A stretch of DNA of 64,000 nt from Chrysomallon squamiferum (GCA_012295275.1 CM022671.1:6624727-6688726), one strand, 5' to 3'. Shown: positions 13,932 to 28,830, numbered from the stretch's first letter. Numbers and translations: made by a program. The notes: generated from the letters alone by a model not told the origin.

Positions 13932-16756
13932 GACGAAATGGGCCAAGGTCTTACCACGCATGTAAATGTCGATCATCGATTCATTTCAATATATACTAAG
14001 GGAGATAATTTAATCAATATATGCTACGTTCCATATATATCTTTAAAAAATATTAATGCTAAAAAATAAAATAAAAAATAAAAAACTAAAAATATTTATT
14101 AGTTTCTGCTTAATTAAACAAAATGAAACAAAAATTGTTACGTGTTAATATTTTTTCTTCTATTTTTAAGGTGTAAAAAATATTTTATTTGTACAGTTGT
14201 ATTAAATATAATATTAAACAACTAGTATTCAGGGCAGTCTATATTTAAATAACTTAATCCCATTTCAAAAGTGTGAAAATAATTTTGTTTAATGTTACTA
14301 CTAATTAAACATAAAAGATATTTAGATGATAATTTTATACATGTAAACAAGGAGATAAAAATTAATTGCATTTATATGAAACGTACTATACATATTAAAA
14401 GAGGTGTGTCTGGAAAGCCACAGCTGATTGGTCAAACTCTTGTTTACAGCGTAAGTACAAGTGGCACTTTAATTCAATGCGACTCAAAGCTTTTCTAAAG
14501 TTGTAAATTAGTTATTATAAAACAAATAATTGTATGATAAATTTAAATAACAAATAAAACGGGTTAACAACTTTATTTTATTATTATTTTGTTCTGTTTA
14601 CTCTGACGTGCGTAATTTGACAGGACTGTAATTATTTAATATCGGGTCATTCAACCTTTTATTAATGTTATGGTTGTTTCGCTTCATAAATCGGACATCC
14701 ACGCCCAGACATATTTAGTCTTTTTATAGATCTGTGCAGACTACATTTTCTTTACTAAATAAAACCACTGTATGACAAAAATTAAACAGTATATTTTCAA
14801 AAAGGAAGTTCTAGTGCGATGACCAACAAATTATTTTTTTAAAATAATTTTAAAATTATTTTCCAATATTTTGTTCATGTCTTATTATTTATTATCTTTA
14901 ACTGTACAGAATGAAAGCAGCAGTCACATACACTTCAGTGTACAACAAAAGCAAAGTAGTCTCTCTAGTTTCTAGTTTTAATTAAAGCAGGCCAAAGTTT
15001 TCTTCTACCTCTTTTCAATGTTGTTACAGTAATTTCTGTTATCTAGTATATCTCACTTAAACTTAACCAGTCATCCATGACAACGTAACATTCAGTGATA
15101 TCTGTGATACGAGTTGTAAGACATGTCAGTAAAGTATTGGTGTCCTCACCAAACAGAGAACAATGTTTTATTGTGTCCATCTGGGTCACCTTCAATTAAA
15201 AACATTGTTTTGAAAATAATTTATCACTTTTACATCTTATCGTGTGGTTTACTGTACTTTGTGGTGATAAAAAAGTACATGAAATTTTTAAACAAATAAG
15301 AAACAAAAATAATTTACACTTAATCTGAACTCTTAATGCTCTTAATGCCTGATAAATAATCCTTCAAACTGAAATTTATCTTTAAAATAACAAAACACAT
15401 CTTGTTCCATCAACTTTTCTTATCAGCACATCTGTTTTGATAACAGAAGTCAAATCTGTTTTTCTTCAAGTATACAATTTTTTTATTCAGCTACCAAAGT
15501 ATTTTTTCTCTTCTTATCTACTGAACATAAATGTGTTTGTACTGAATATCCTTGTAAATGTAGAAACCTAGAAAAAGTTTAATGCCACTATTACTACTAA
15601 ATAAATAAATAAGAATACTATTTTTAGTTATAGATTTAATAATTTAGAAAAAAAAAAAATGAAAACATAAAAGTTTCAAGTCAAGGCTATAGAAAGTGTA
15701 AATATTTATTTCGAAGTGTCAGTGTGTATGTGAATGGTTGTAACTGAGGTGTCGGAGGACACAGGATCTAACTTCATCAGTGCATGTTTTTAGCTGTTTC
15801 CTCAGAGCTACTGTGCATCAACAGCAGGACAATGTATTTTACTGTTTGTGGAAGGAAAACATAAAGTATCACTTGTTGTAAACCGACAAGGTTGAGGAGC
15901 AATGGTGAATTCATCTCATCTATTGCAGAAAGCTACACTCAGTATGTACTAATCTTGTTGTTTGTAAATTTTGCTGTAAATGAATTGCCAGTTATCAATC
16001 ATTATCTTATTAATGTCAATAAGGCATTAAAGAGATTCCAGATTTTTATGGAACTGCTAGCTCTAAAAAAAAGACTTAAAAAAAACAACCACATTTTGTT
16101 CTCTTAAAAAAAAAAAAAATAAAAAAATATTCAAAAATTTAAAGAAAACCCCATCTAAAGTCTTATTTTATGAATGTCAGAAAGGCATTAAAGAGATTCA
16201 GATTTTTATGGAATTGCTAACTCTAAAAAAAAAGACTTGAAAAACAACCATTTTGTTCTCTTGAAAAAGAAAAGAAAACCCTGTCTAAAGTGCTATGCCA
16301 ATATTTTGAATAAACTAGGCTGTTAACATTACTTCATGGTTGACATGCAGTCTTTAGACATAACAATTTCTCTCAACAGTTGTACATATCTGAAGCAGCC
16401 TGTATGAATGCAGAATACATCATTGCTAAATACATAAATGAAAAGCACGTAATGACTTGTTTCACTGGTCCCAAAACAACACCGGAGTTTCTGACCAGCT
16501 TTAAAAGGGTTAAAAAGAAAGAATTATTAACATTTAGACAGACAGAAAAAAAAAACTACACCAAAAGAATGTATAAAATTTTATGTTTCCAACTGAAACT
16601 GAAGACAGATGAAATAATTTTCTATTAATTAACTGATTACTTCAATTTTTCCTCCAGTAAAAATGAAATTTCTTCGCATATGAAGATGACAGTTGAATGT
16701 TTCCAACGATGAACAAGAAATGATCCTAGTAAGGTGTGATGTGTGAGAAACTACTG
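13932..16756. other. Intergenic region: PRODH promoter side and THOC5 3' side
   Basis: PRODH and THOC5 are both on the - strand, so this 2.8 kb should hold the THOC5 3' UTR (right) and the PRODH promoter (left). No coding sequence is supported. A phrase of about 95 bases is duplicated (about 16012-16106 and 16170-16262). The exact promoter and poly(A) positions are not visible. Confidence 0.6.
16012..16262. repeat. Tandem duplication, about 160-bp period
   Basis: Two copies share aaggcattaaagagatt and gatttttatggaa, then an A-rich run and attttgttctctt. Copies lie at about 16012-16106 and 16170-16262, in the presumed THOC5 3' flank. Confidence 0.7.
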
Positions 16757-18853
16757 CTACCTCTGTGTAAAAATTCCAAGATCTGGAACATATTTGTATG
16801 GCTTCTTCCTGTTTGGACCCCTGCAGACAAAAAGAAAATAATAACACTCACTACAGATCAATTTTATGTTGTTTCAGATAATTAGTTTGCAAATATTAAG
16901 TTAGTAACCAAAGTATGTATAATAAACATGTATTTATGTATTCTGAACTATCAGTAAAATGAAAAAAAATAATTGCTTTATCACTGATAATAAAAATACA
17001 CTGATACAAAGTAAGAGACAAAATAAAACAAACTGAAATTTGATAATACTCTGATATTAAGCTGTGACAATAATTTTAATATAAAATTAAGTGTGGTCAA
17101 GGATTTCAGAAAGGTAGTTTTTATCATTTTGATAATGTTCAAAACTGAAATGAATTTAATCTATAAAAAAAATTAAATAATTGAATTACTGACAAAAAAC
17201 AAAGATAAATAACAGTTTGTGCTAATGAATAGTTAAAAAAAAAATTCTTAGTGCTGTTAGTTGTTTGCTGAGAAAAAACCCCACTTATAGTAATAAATGG
17301 CCAACATATATTTTTTAATTATTTTGTTTAAATTTGTAGTATAAATATAAGCAGTTTCATAAAAAAAAAACAGATGAATTTCTTTTTAAATATTTATAGT
17401 TTTCTTCTTTTTCCTTTATACAGAAATAATCAAAGCAGAGAAGAAAACCTCAGCATAAAACTGTCACACTTGTAATAATAAAAATAAATACCTGTACAAA
17501 TGATGATAATAACAAAAACAATGGACTTACCTAGATGTTCTGGGAAAAACCTTTTCTTTGGGAATCTCCAGTGGAGAAGACATGTCATGTGACTCGGTCT
17601 CCAGGTAAACATCGAAACACATTAGTAGTCGCTGAATCTGATTGGACAGCAACTGACCATGTGACTTGCTCTGTACTAGCTCCTCATAATACACATTTAC
17701 CTCTTCCTCCAGTTCCTAAGTAAATAAAAATGTATTTAACACAGTTGTTTTATTAATGATAGTACTGTGTGTTTAACATGTAGTATAATGATGATGAAAG
17801 AAGAAATGCACTGACTACTCTACCTGCTGCTATTTTTCAATCACATTTTATCACATTTTACAACTGTATTGTATTGAATGACAGTTTTCTGGATTTTTAC
17901 TTCATACTGCTGTGTTTTATATCTGAATGTGCTGTAATTTTATAACACTGTACTGTAATTCACTGCACTGTTTTGTATAAACTGTATGCACTACATTCTA
18001 CTAAACTGAAATGAAATACTTTCCACTATTTTGTGTTTTATCTCTGAATGTACTGTAATTTTAGAACACACTATACTGTTTTGTTATATACTGTATGTAC
18101 TATATGCTAAACTGAAATTAAATACTTTCCACTATTCTCTGTGTTTTATCACCCCAGCAGTAGCGTACAGCTTTAATTAAAACAGTCTGTCAGAAATCTT
18201 GCTCAGCTTGGCTGAGTCAAAATAACACAGACAAGTAACAATAAAACATTCAACCCGTGATCTACACATGTACACAAACAGCTACACACCTGAACGTGGA
18301 TGTCATTCTTTGCTGTTCTCTCTGATTTCCACCAGATAGTTACAACAAAGAGAGGAGGCTGAGCAGGGTAGTCTGGGGTAACCACTACCTGCGCTATCAG
18401 ACGAGCTGAAAACAAATCAACAACAAATTATAACACAATCTCAGGAAAGGTAAAATGCTTTAATTGTCAAACACTTTGTGGAAAGATGTAGCTTTGATGG
18501 TACAAACAAATTATCTAGTTAGATTTTGTTAAAGTTCTTGTTTCATCTGATCCATGAAACGAATGACTGATACTGATAAAGACCGACAATAAAGTAATAT
18601 TTTGATGAAGCATGGATGTAAATAAAAATATAGAACAAAACCTCAATGAGTAAATACACTGCAAAGATGCAATATCCTTAGTCTACTGTGAACTTTTATA
18701 ATATGTTGGTTTTTTTTTTAATGACATCACAATAAAAGGATAAACTGCTAACTTCAGTTCATTTTCAAAATTTTTAATTTGTAAAACATTATTATTGGTA
18801 AAGATTTATTCCATGTTCAAGTATTGTAATAAACACAATAACTACAACACACA

Positions 18854-18909
<56 letters not shown>

Positions 18910-20123
18910 GACAGGACATGTTATTTTTTCCTATCACCAACATTCAATGTTAATGCAGATAGTTATTACCAGCAGCAGTATTAAAAAGTTCAGTTAAGTG
19001 AGTAACAATTTTCAGGTCAAAATTTCTATTTTTAGTTTTCATTGCCATTTAGACATTTTTCTTTCATTATAAATTTTGAAAATCCAATTGACACACAACT
19101 AAAATTTTCATTATTGTGGCCAAAATAAAACATGACATTAGACTGACCTGAGCCTCTCTCCATGACGACAGTGAAAAACATGTCTGTCTCCTTGACCAGT
19201 CCATTCTCCATAATTCCTGCAGCGTGGGTCAGACACGCAAAGTCCTCGTAAGTTGTTCTTTTCCATGATGTCACCTGAGCAAAGATTTTGCAGGAAACAT
19301 TTTGATGCAGTCAGTACTAACAGGAATGATGGATTTCTCTGTGAACAAGATTTCAAAAATATTAGTCACTTTCACTTTTTTACTGTTTGAAATAAAAAAA
19401 GTTTCCTTGTTGAAGAGGAATGATATAGCATGATCAACTCACTTTTCACCTGTTGTTTTGTAACACATAGAGTAAAAAATAACACCTATGTTAGTGACAA
19501 AACCAAGCAATATCACCCAATATGATAATTATTTTTAATCAGCAGGAAGACATCTTTTGTTAATACCTGCCCACAGATAAGAGAACAGACAATGTTTTTT
19601 GATAAACAAAACTTTTGAACTCCATTGAATTCTCTGAAGTGAATTGATCCTGCAAACCATCATACACCAATCTCTGTTATAACAATGACCCTTGTCAACA
19701 ACAAAATAATAACAACAATAGCAGCAGCATTAAAATCTGGTCTTATCTTAAAAATGTTTAAAATTCTCAGGCTAGAAAACTTTCACTATCACCAATGTGG
19801 ATGTTTTTGAACATTTTGTGTGTTGTACAATATTTCATTACAATACTAAATTAAAACTCACCAAGTGATGCTAGTTGTTTGAGAAGAGACAGTCTTGCTC
19901 GAATTCGACGTCTAAGTTGTTTTATTGTCTCCTGCATGTGACTAGCAGACACAGAACTTTTCGCTCTGTCCGACTGTCCGTCACTGAGAAACTGCAGCCC
20001 ACCCAGCCACTGCGCCCACATGTATGGACGTCCAACATGGCTGATGTAGTGTGTAAACTCCTCCATTCTAAACAAACCAGAAAAATAAACAATTTAATAG
20101 AATAAAACTTGAAAAAAAATCCT

Positions 20124-20157
<34 letters not shown>

Positions 20158-23100
20158 AAAAAAAAATAAAATAAAATGATAATATATTTAAAAAAAAAAA
20201 AAAAAAATGAAAAATTATAAACAAAAGAAAGATATAAAAAGAAAGAAACAAAAACCAAACAAAAAATGAAAAATTTAAGAAAATAAATAATTAAAAGAAA
20301 GTTATTTCAAGCCTGGTTTAGCCATGTTTCAGTTTCTACATAAAGGGATTTTTAAATATAAAAATGTTTCTACTATAAATGACAAGTATTAATGAGAATT
20401 AAAAAAATTAAAAACCTATAATTAAATAAATTATAAAATAATTTCATGTGAATAAAGAAAACAGAAAATGAAAGAAATGAACAATTAAAACTCACCCTAA
20501 TCTTTTCAGTTCAAAATGGTTGGCCTGGTTTGGAGATGTGTTTCCATAGTCACCAGGATACAGTTCATTCAGAATAGATTCTGCTGCCAGCAAGTCACTG
20601 AAAAAAAAAGAAAAAAAAAAAGAAAAAGATAAATAAGAAAATGGTCACAACTAGTTATCTGTGGTCTTATTAGTTTTGTCAAACTTTTGAACTGATAATT
20701 AGAAATGAATATCAATTTTCTGATGTATGTACCATTATTAGAACTGCATCTTAGAACCACATAAAATAAAAAAAAATTAAAAATAAAAATTTAAAAAAAC
20801 AAAAAAAACAAAAAATTAGACATATAAATAAATAAATAAATTAATTAATTTAATGAAAAAAATAAAAGTGAAGAGGACAAACCCGCCAGAAATGGATGAT
20901 GTAATGGCATCAGCACTGGGGATCACTTTGATGCTGACTGTGATGATGTGTAACAACACAAGGTAGTTGAACGTCAGTTTCAGACAGCTGCCGTCTGTTT
21001 GAACATAAAATAATTAAAATAATTTTAGAACTGGAAATTTGGTCAATGTACTTCACAATAAAAGTAATAATACTAATATTAATAAAGACATCATGTTGTT
21101 TATAAACAATAATAACATATTATAACAACTGCTAGAATAATTCCAGTAGTGTTAAAAATTAAAGTAATATCACTATGTTTTATAAATACAATTTACATGA
21201 CACTGCTGCAACTATTAGAAACACACGAAGAAGAGAAAATTACAATACTGTGTTTTAAATATTTAACACAGATTTAATTTATAACTGGTTGGTACAGACA
21301 GCAAATAAACAAAATAACTCTCGAGTTAATTCAGATGAAAAGGTAACAGTTTCAAGTCAGTATATATAATACAACTGAAAATAAAAGTGACTAACACACA
21401 AAGCTGTAAAAAATACAATTACATATGTGTGTTCTAAAACATTTATTAAATACAAAAATAACACTGATGATTATAATGATGATAACATTCTATTCCTGAC
21501 TGTTTATTATTCATAAAAAACATCTCACCTTTACAAGTAATGTCTAAAATTACTGAGAGAGGATGTTTTCTCAGGACTCTTTCCTTCTTGTCTATCTGGC
21601 GTGCCTCTACTGTTTTCCTTCGTCTCTTCTGAATAAAAATAACAACAACATCAGTAACAACAACAACAACAACAACAACAACAATAATATTGTGAAATTT
21701 TAAGATTTTCATTTTCAAATATTTTTCATTTCTAACACATTGTTAATTTTTTTTATTTTCAGAAGATGATTTTTAATTCATGTACACTGTGATTCCTGTC
21801 AGTGACTGTTTACAATACAGCAAATGTAAAACAGTAACAAAAATAAATAAATATATATATATATATAATAATAATAATAAAAATTAATTAACTCAAAATT
21901 TTTAAATTCCATTAACTCAAATACTTCTAAGAAACTATAAAGTCCATAAATATTACAAGCCATGTTGGTAATAATATGAGTTAGTTAACAGCTGTTGCAA
22001 AATATTTTACATTTTGAGCTGAATGTTTTGTTATCCTACTGATTAATACTGTTATTATATCTCAAACTATTTTTTTTTTTTTTTTTTTATTTAATTTAAT
22101 TAGCTAAGCTGTCATTCCACAATGGAAATTTCTTATTAAATGGCAGCAAAGAATCTTTTATAAACATTCTTGATAAGCAAGTCATGGAGCACAAGTTGGA
22201 ATGGAAATTAATGTCAAGAACTGAACTGCTGTGATATTTTTTATTTACTTACAGACTTCTTAGACTCCTGTTCCTCTTCACTGTCACTCTCCTCATCTGA
22301 ATAAAACATTTTTATTAATCATCTGTTTGCAACACAGTAACTTAATTCATGATAGATACGTGCAGGAAGACTTAGAGACTGATATAGCTTCACAGTGAGA
22401 TTAAAAACCACACAGAAACACAGACACATAGTGAGAGAAACAGACATACTGAAATTGAGTGAGGTGTATTTAGAAAGTGAGTGGGTTTAGGTGTGTTTGT
22501 TTGTGTGTATGTGAGGGTAATATTTGTGTATATCTTTTTATTACCAGAACTGACACATAAAAATTTAGAATGAAATAGACATTTTGAAAGTAAACCAAAA
22601 ATAAGTAGTTGTTTATAAAATATTTAAAGTCTAAGCTGAGACTGTTAAATTTTCTCACCCATTTCTGCTGTAGCTGATGAGTTTGAAGATTTGGCAGCAT
22701 CCACATCTCCTTCTATAGTGACCTTCAGATGTTTATCTGAAAAAGTAATTAATTAAAATTATATCTGTAACAGTAATTAAATTAAATAAATATCTATAAC
22801 AATAATTAATTAAAATAAATATTTGTAAAAGTAATTAAAATAAATATCTGTAACATATGGATTAATAAAAACAGGATCTGCAATAACTAAAAATAGTTAT
22901 TCAATGTAATAATTACTTAAATAAAATACATGTGTTAAAAATTAATTAAAATCAGATTCTATAAGATTATGATTACACACATGCATGAAGTAAACAGACA
23001 TTCATAGTTTTAACATAAAATATATGCAAAATATTTACATTATTATCTCTAAAATCTATTAAAACTGACAAAGAAAAACCAACAAAGTATCAATCAGATT

Positions 23101-26100
23101 TAACTCTTCCTGTTCAAAATCTATTTTCTACTTTACATTATAAATAAATAAATAAGTAAAACAACTGGTGTCTATTTACTTCTTTTATATCTCTGTAATA
23201 ATAATTTTTAAAAATTAAATGTAGTTACTCACCACAAGCCTCTTGGAAAGCACTGGACTGCATGTACAGGACATAGAGAGGGTGAGGGAGATGATAGGCA
23301 GTTTGATGTTGTTCTCTGATTTCATCATAGGGCATCCCAAGATAATTCTGTACCGGCTTTGTCGCCTGTAAATACAAAAACAAATATTATTTTTAATTTT
23401 TAATATTATTTTTTTAAGAATCAGAAATATGTATAATTATCTTTCTTAATATCTGCTGTTGACAACACACACATATATATATATATATATTATCATTTGT
23501 TAGAATTAAAAACTGGGTTGTAATTATGATGTAATACTAAACATGTTGCCATCAGAAGTTACCAGGAATGTACCAAAAGAAAAGAAAGTAATGGTTGGAA
23601 TTAGATTCAGCTTGCTATGAAACATGAAAATTAATATTAAATGTGTGTTTGTGAACAGCAGATTACTAAATATCGTATTTCTGCAGTATGGAAGATAACT
23701 TGGGTTACAGGTCAAATTTAAACTTTGTACATGTTTTGATTTGAAGAAGTAATCTAAATTTCACCATTGAATGTTTGTTGATAACAAAACAATAAACTGT
23801 CAATTTGCCTATGACATTATCTCTGAGAGAACTATATTTAAAACACAAAACATCCTGACAGACTGAGGATACAGCTACTTAGCGATCAAGTGTTCAGTGT
23901 GTAACATTTCCATATAAACAAGATTTTTTTAATTATTATAAATGCAAGATATAGATGGTAGAGAAATAAATAGAGTTTAATATGTACCTGGAGGATGGAA
24001 GCTAACTTGGGCTGTAGACTTTCTAAATACTCTTCTTTGGTGGTGATTTCCTGGGTTATTGTCTCCTTGTTACTCTGAGATTCCTTCAGTTTTGTAGCAA
24101 GTCTAGGTACAAGACAAACATAAGAAACACCTTAATATATGGTTCTATCACTTTTTAAAAATGTTTTAATTCTGAACTGCAAACATCATTTTAGTAATTT
24201 ACAGAGAATAGTTTAAAATGAGTTTTATTATATTTAAATACCAGTTTAAATCACAAACATCAGTTCAGTAATAATTTTAAAAAATCAACACAAAAAATGA
24301 ACATGATTATGTTCTTCATGATTAATTTAAGAAATGAATATTGTTTGTAAACATTTTACATCATTTAAAAACAGAAAGTCATTTTTTCATTAGAAAATGT
24401 TTAAAAATTAATCATAGAAATTTTATATGCTATTTCAGTTGGGTTTGTTTTTTTGTTTTTTTAAAATATTAAAAGTGAATGACAAATTAATCTAAAATCA
24501 CTCACTGTTTTCTTTGCTCAAGTTCCCAATCCAACCTGGCCAGAGTCAACTGATGTGGATCATTTTTTGTGATTTTCTATAAAAAGAGAACAAAGTCTAT
24601 AAACGTTTACAAACATTTTATTTTTTTTTTTTAAACTGAAGTTTGTTAAATCATACATCATTTATCCAAAACTTTTTCACAAATGTCATACTTCTTATCA
24701 TCAATCTAAACACACTCAGTACTCATTTAGTAGCATGTATCTACTTATTTATTAATTCTCAACAGTTAAATTGTTGTATAATAATCAATTTATTTTTAAT
24801 ACAATAAACATTTCATGACATACACTTATTTTATTATATATACATGTACTTATTATTTTAACTCACCCAGCTTTCATTAATCACATCAATAAAAATAATT
24901 CCTTTCAGCCATTTTCTATGAAAATTCAAATTAAATCATGACCTAGACATATGTTAATATGTTTATTCTGACTTGTACATGACTTACAGGTTTGGAGATT
25001 TGTGCTGGTGCCTCCTTGTAGAACTCTTCAACATCAATCAACTCAATCTCCTCATCCTTTGACCTGAAGGTATAAAAATACTTACATATATACAATCAAA
25101 ACCTGTTTTTATATTTTTGTGTATGCACTGACAGAGGCATCCTTTGATCTGTTTTACTTTAAATAAACATAAAAGCATAGTATTCAAAAACCTGTACATA
25201 CATCTTTTGATTTAATACTTGTGTAATAATAAAGAAACTTTATGGTACATAAGAACATATACCTGTATGTATTATGAAATGCTCAGTTTAAAGTTAAACA
25301 CTTACACACGAAAGACTTGAAATATAAAAATCGCTATATGCACATACAAGATATGGAAACAAACGAAATGTGCATGTCTACATCCTATTAACTTGAAGTA
25401 ATAATGTGTGTGACTCTGTAGCTGGGTTGTATATAAAAGAGATATTTTGTTATTTCTTTCTGTTGAAATCACTAGATAAAATATTTACATAACTAGGTTG
25501 TATATAAAAAGAAAAACTTACTTGAATTCAAGACATTTTGTTATTTCTTTCTGTAAATGCATTGCTTCATACAACAGATTCTGTAACTGTAGATGGTACT
25601 GGTCAATTCTCTGCTTAGCCTGAAATTTAAAATTATTACATTTAACAACACTATCTCACTGTTATGATGACCAGTTAGAGCAAAATGATTGTATCACCAA
25701 ATTACAACCCTACACATTACATAGTCCTGGCAATATGAAGTTTTAACCCAAAACCAGTGCTAACAAATTTCATAATTTTCATACTGATTAAGACTTGTTG
25801 GAGTATAGAAATATTAGAAAATAAAATATATACTTTATAAACAAAATATAGGACCTGTGAAATTATCTTTTCTTTGTTTCAGAGAAAAATTTAATGTTCT
25901 AAATAAATAATCATTTACTCAAGTTTTTATTATTATCACTCTTGCTTTTTTGTTTTATTTATTTCTGTTAGGAAATAATTTGCTGATTATTGAGTTGAAT
26001 AGGTAGAAATTAATAAATAAAAATCTCTGTCAGTGTAACAGTTTGTTTTATATTTCAGTGTTTTCTTTGTATACATGATGTAATATGACTTCTTGAAAGA

Positions 26101-27778
26101 ATGGAAAATAGTAGCTTCCATTCTTTATCACTGACATGTGTATGGATGTGTATGGATGGATATGAATACTGGACCATATAACTAGCAGATACTGGTTTCC
26201 AATTACAGATAAAACAATAAGTTCAAACAAAAGATTACCTCAGCAGTTGCCTCTCTCATTTTGCGACATCGAAAATGTGACAATCTGTTCAGCTTTTTCA
26301 AAACGACAAACTGAAGGCTAGCATCAATCTTCTTGTTTTCAATGTCACTAAAATTCTGAAAAAAAAAAGTTTAAAATTAACAGTGTTTACACTGGCTTAA
26401 TAATATTAGAACTTTATTATAAAAAATAACAAATTCCATTTTATAAATCTTTACAAAACTAACACTGGTAGAAACACTTGTAGCCATTTTATTTAGATTT
26501 TACAGAATATTATAAACATTATATTAAACAGCATTTTTCTTTTGGCACAAATATTTAAAACCAAATACTGTTTCTGGCACATTCCAAGGTATGCACAACA
26601 GCATGTCAATACTTTTACTATTTGAAACTTTATTTTTTTATTATTTTATATTTAATGTTTGTTTTTTTTCCTTACCACTAAGACTGATAAAATTTAAAAT
26701 TACACTTCTTTACAAAGTACAGACCAACACACGATTTCTGTGACAATTACAAGTCAATATTACCCAAATTTTATTTTATTTTATTATTATTATTTTTTTA
26801 AATAAATGAAAGTAAAATTTAATCTGGACTTACTTCATCCTTGTTAGTTTTCTGTTGTCTGATATCAACAATTGCCTGGCGGATGTTGCCACAAGCAGCT
26901 TTAAAAATTTCTAAATCTTTTTCAGGATTGCGGGCTGCTGCTTCTTCTTCTTCAGCATAGAACTGGGAAATATGAAACTCCTAAAACACAGACAGACAGT
27001 AAAACAGTATGATAATTGTAACACAAAAATAATAAAATTAATTAATTAAAGTTTTAACACCAGTCTAAAAATATACTAAGATTTAGATCATTCACATGCA
27101 AATTATTAAAACAATAAATAATCCACAAAAGTAATAAACAATAACAATTTGATGATAATAACAAAAACAACAATAATGAGACTTACATTAGTTATTTATA
27201 GTACATCTTAATAATTTGTTTTGAACCTTTAGAGAAAACTGAGAAACAGATTATATATAAAATAAATAAAATAAAATATATAAAACAAAGCATAATTAAA
27301 ATCTGTGAAATATGACTGAATATCATTGTTATCATTATCATGATTACGATGATCATCAACGTCAACTTCAACTTGAAATTGTCTCGTAACTCTCTTGTAA
27401 TTACTAAATTAGCACTTTAAGATGTTTATAGCATATATAAGATCAGCTTTATGAGTTCCACCTGATCACGAACCGATCGTAATCTGAGTTCATGCATGAT
27501 CACTCTGATGAGTGACTAAATTATTTAGGCTCCAAATTGGGGATTCATTGATACTAGTCAATAATCATATTATCGTAGTAATCCTGTACAATCATAATGG
27601 AATGGATGCCGAAGCGTAATGTTATTAAGAATTAATTATGTGTTTAAATTACCCTTGATGGAGCATTGTCGATAATTTTTGGTTTTTTATTATCTGGTAC
27701 ATTTGGCGACGAGTCTGATTTAAGAATTCTTTTCTTCTTCTTCTCTTTTTCACCATCCTTTATAAGCGGGCTAGACAT
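16757..27778 (-). CDS. THOC5: THO complex subunit 5 (18 coding exons)
   Basis: THOC5 belongs to the THO/TREX complex, which couples transcription to mRNA export in the nucleus. Coding exons, 5' to 3': 27778-27653, 26980-26834, 26355-26239, 25619-25522, 25063-24988, 24576-24506, 24102-23988, 23365-23233, 22736-22659, 22296-22253, 21628-21529, 20994-20883, 20597-20496, 20067-19862, 19338-19148, 18405-18290, 17715-17531, 16820-16757; phases agree and give about 693 residues (human 683). Landmarks: a lysine-rich N-terminus ([11 protein letters not shown], possible nuclear localisation signal), a coiled-coil half with [31 protein letters not shown]-type sequence and [15 protein letters not shown], the acidic [11 protein letters not shown] linker, [21 protein letters not shown] and the C-terminal [12 protein letters not shown] chose the ATG at 27778; an in-frame upstream ATG at 27895 lacks family similarity. 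The exon at 19338-19148 needs one extra base in the run at 19286-19289. Confidence 0.96.
17911..18143. repeat. Tandem duplication in the penultimate region of THOC5 introns
   Basis: Two copies of about 115 bases (about 17911-18025 and 18033-18143) share tgttttat.tctgaatgt.ct, actgttttgt and aatactttccactatt. Non-coding. Confidence 0.7.
18849..18906. repeat. (CA)n microsatellite
   Basis: A nearly perfect CA tract of about 58 bases inside a THOC5 intron. Confidence 0.95.
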
Positions 27779-28327
27779 TTTCTCAAATTTTTTGAATAAG
27801 ACTGGTACTTGTGTAAGTGATTGGTGTTCGTATTTTTCGTCTTTGAATTGTTTTCCGCCGTTAGTGTCAGAGCTTTTATAAATATATATATGCAATTGAC
27901 TGGTATATTAATAAATTTTAAAAAAATTTACTCTGTATAGATATTTCTTTCCCATTTGCAAAATAAAAATAAGAAATAAAAAATAAGAAAAAAGAATCAT
28001 ATAGAAATGATCGATATGGCTACATCATACGTTTTTTATATACCAACACCATCACTACCAATAACAATAATAAATAAATAAATTTATTATTATTATTATT
28101 AGTTAATAATTTTGATCTTGTTAACCACTTTTTTCCCATATATATTAATATATGTGCTACAATTTAATTTCATTTATATGTTTGTCTATATTCCCCCTCC
28201 CGCCTATACATTTACTTTTATCTAATCGGATTTAACATAATTATAACAAACTAGCATATTTTTGACATTACTTCTACCTTTATTTATTTTATTTGCAGCA
28301 TCAGATTTTATATATTTTAAAATTATT

Positions 28328-28412
28328 ATTATTATTAGTAGTAGTAGTAGTAGTAGTAGCAGTAGTAGTAGCAGTAGTAGTAGTAGTTGTTGTTGTTGTA
28401 GTAGTAGTAGTA
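28328..28412. repeat. (TAG)n trinucleotide repeat
   Basis: An imperfect AGT/TAG tract with CAG and TTG interruptions, in the THOC5-XBP1 spacer. The long serine run in one frame is an artefact of this repeat. Confidence 0.9.
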
Positions 28413-28680
28413 TAGAGTTTTGTTCGTTTGTTTTCTGTTATCGTCAATAAATAAATATTTTTCAATGTCATGACGAAATATTATTAAAAAATATCTAAGC
28501 GTAGGATATTTAATTTTTTTTTATATTTTTTATTACGATAACATCATTTGCCACGTCGACGTTATATTGCCTGTCGGGGTACTTTCCCATCGTGTGTCAC
28601 CAGCTATATTTAGAGGAGTTGCATCATGCTACTTTAACCAATCAAATGAAAGATATGCAGTACGTCATGGAGGAATATAG

Positions 28681-28699
28681 CCAATAAACTCAAGCCACA
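28681..28699 (+). promoter_or_regulatory. ERSE-like element upstream of XBP1
   Basis: CCAAT at 28681-28685, nine bases, then CCACA at 28695-28699. This matches the ER stress response element CCAAT-N9-CCACG except for the last base. It lies 132 bases before the XBP1 ATG. A second CCAAT (28638) and TACGTCA (28661) are nearby. ERSEs bind NF-Y with ATF6 or XBP1, so UPR autoregulation is plausible but inferred. Confidence 0.5.
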
Positions 28700-28830
28700 T
28701 CAGCAGTTTCACTAAATACATAATGGCGAGAAATAAGTAAACATGAGGTGACATATAGATTAACAAAACAACCCCTAGAGCTGTATTTCCAATTCCCTAA
28801 TTTGATCGGAAACGTACATGGACTTCGAAA

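Larger units (their letters stand above)
27779..28830. other. Bidirectional promoter region between THOC5 and XBP1
   Basis: About 1 kb separates two divergent start codons. It contains a TAG/TAC-type trinucleotide tract (28328-28412), two CCAAT boxes (28638-28642 and 28681-28685), a CRE-like TACGTCA (28661-28667) and CCACG at 28551-28555. The elements nearest XBP1 look like its UPR promoter; those serving THOC5 are not obvious. Confidence 0.65.

Noticed and set aside
13584-13965. Two + strand open frames of 95 and 116 residues
   Set aside because: They lie opposite PRODH coding exon 1, which has clear family similarity; the + frames are shadows.
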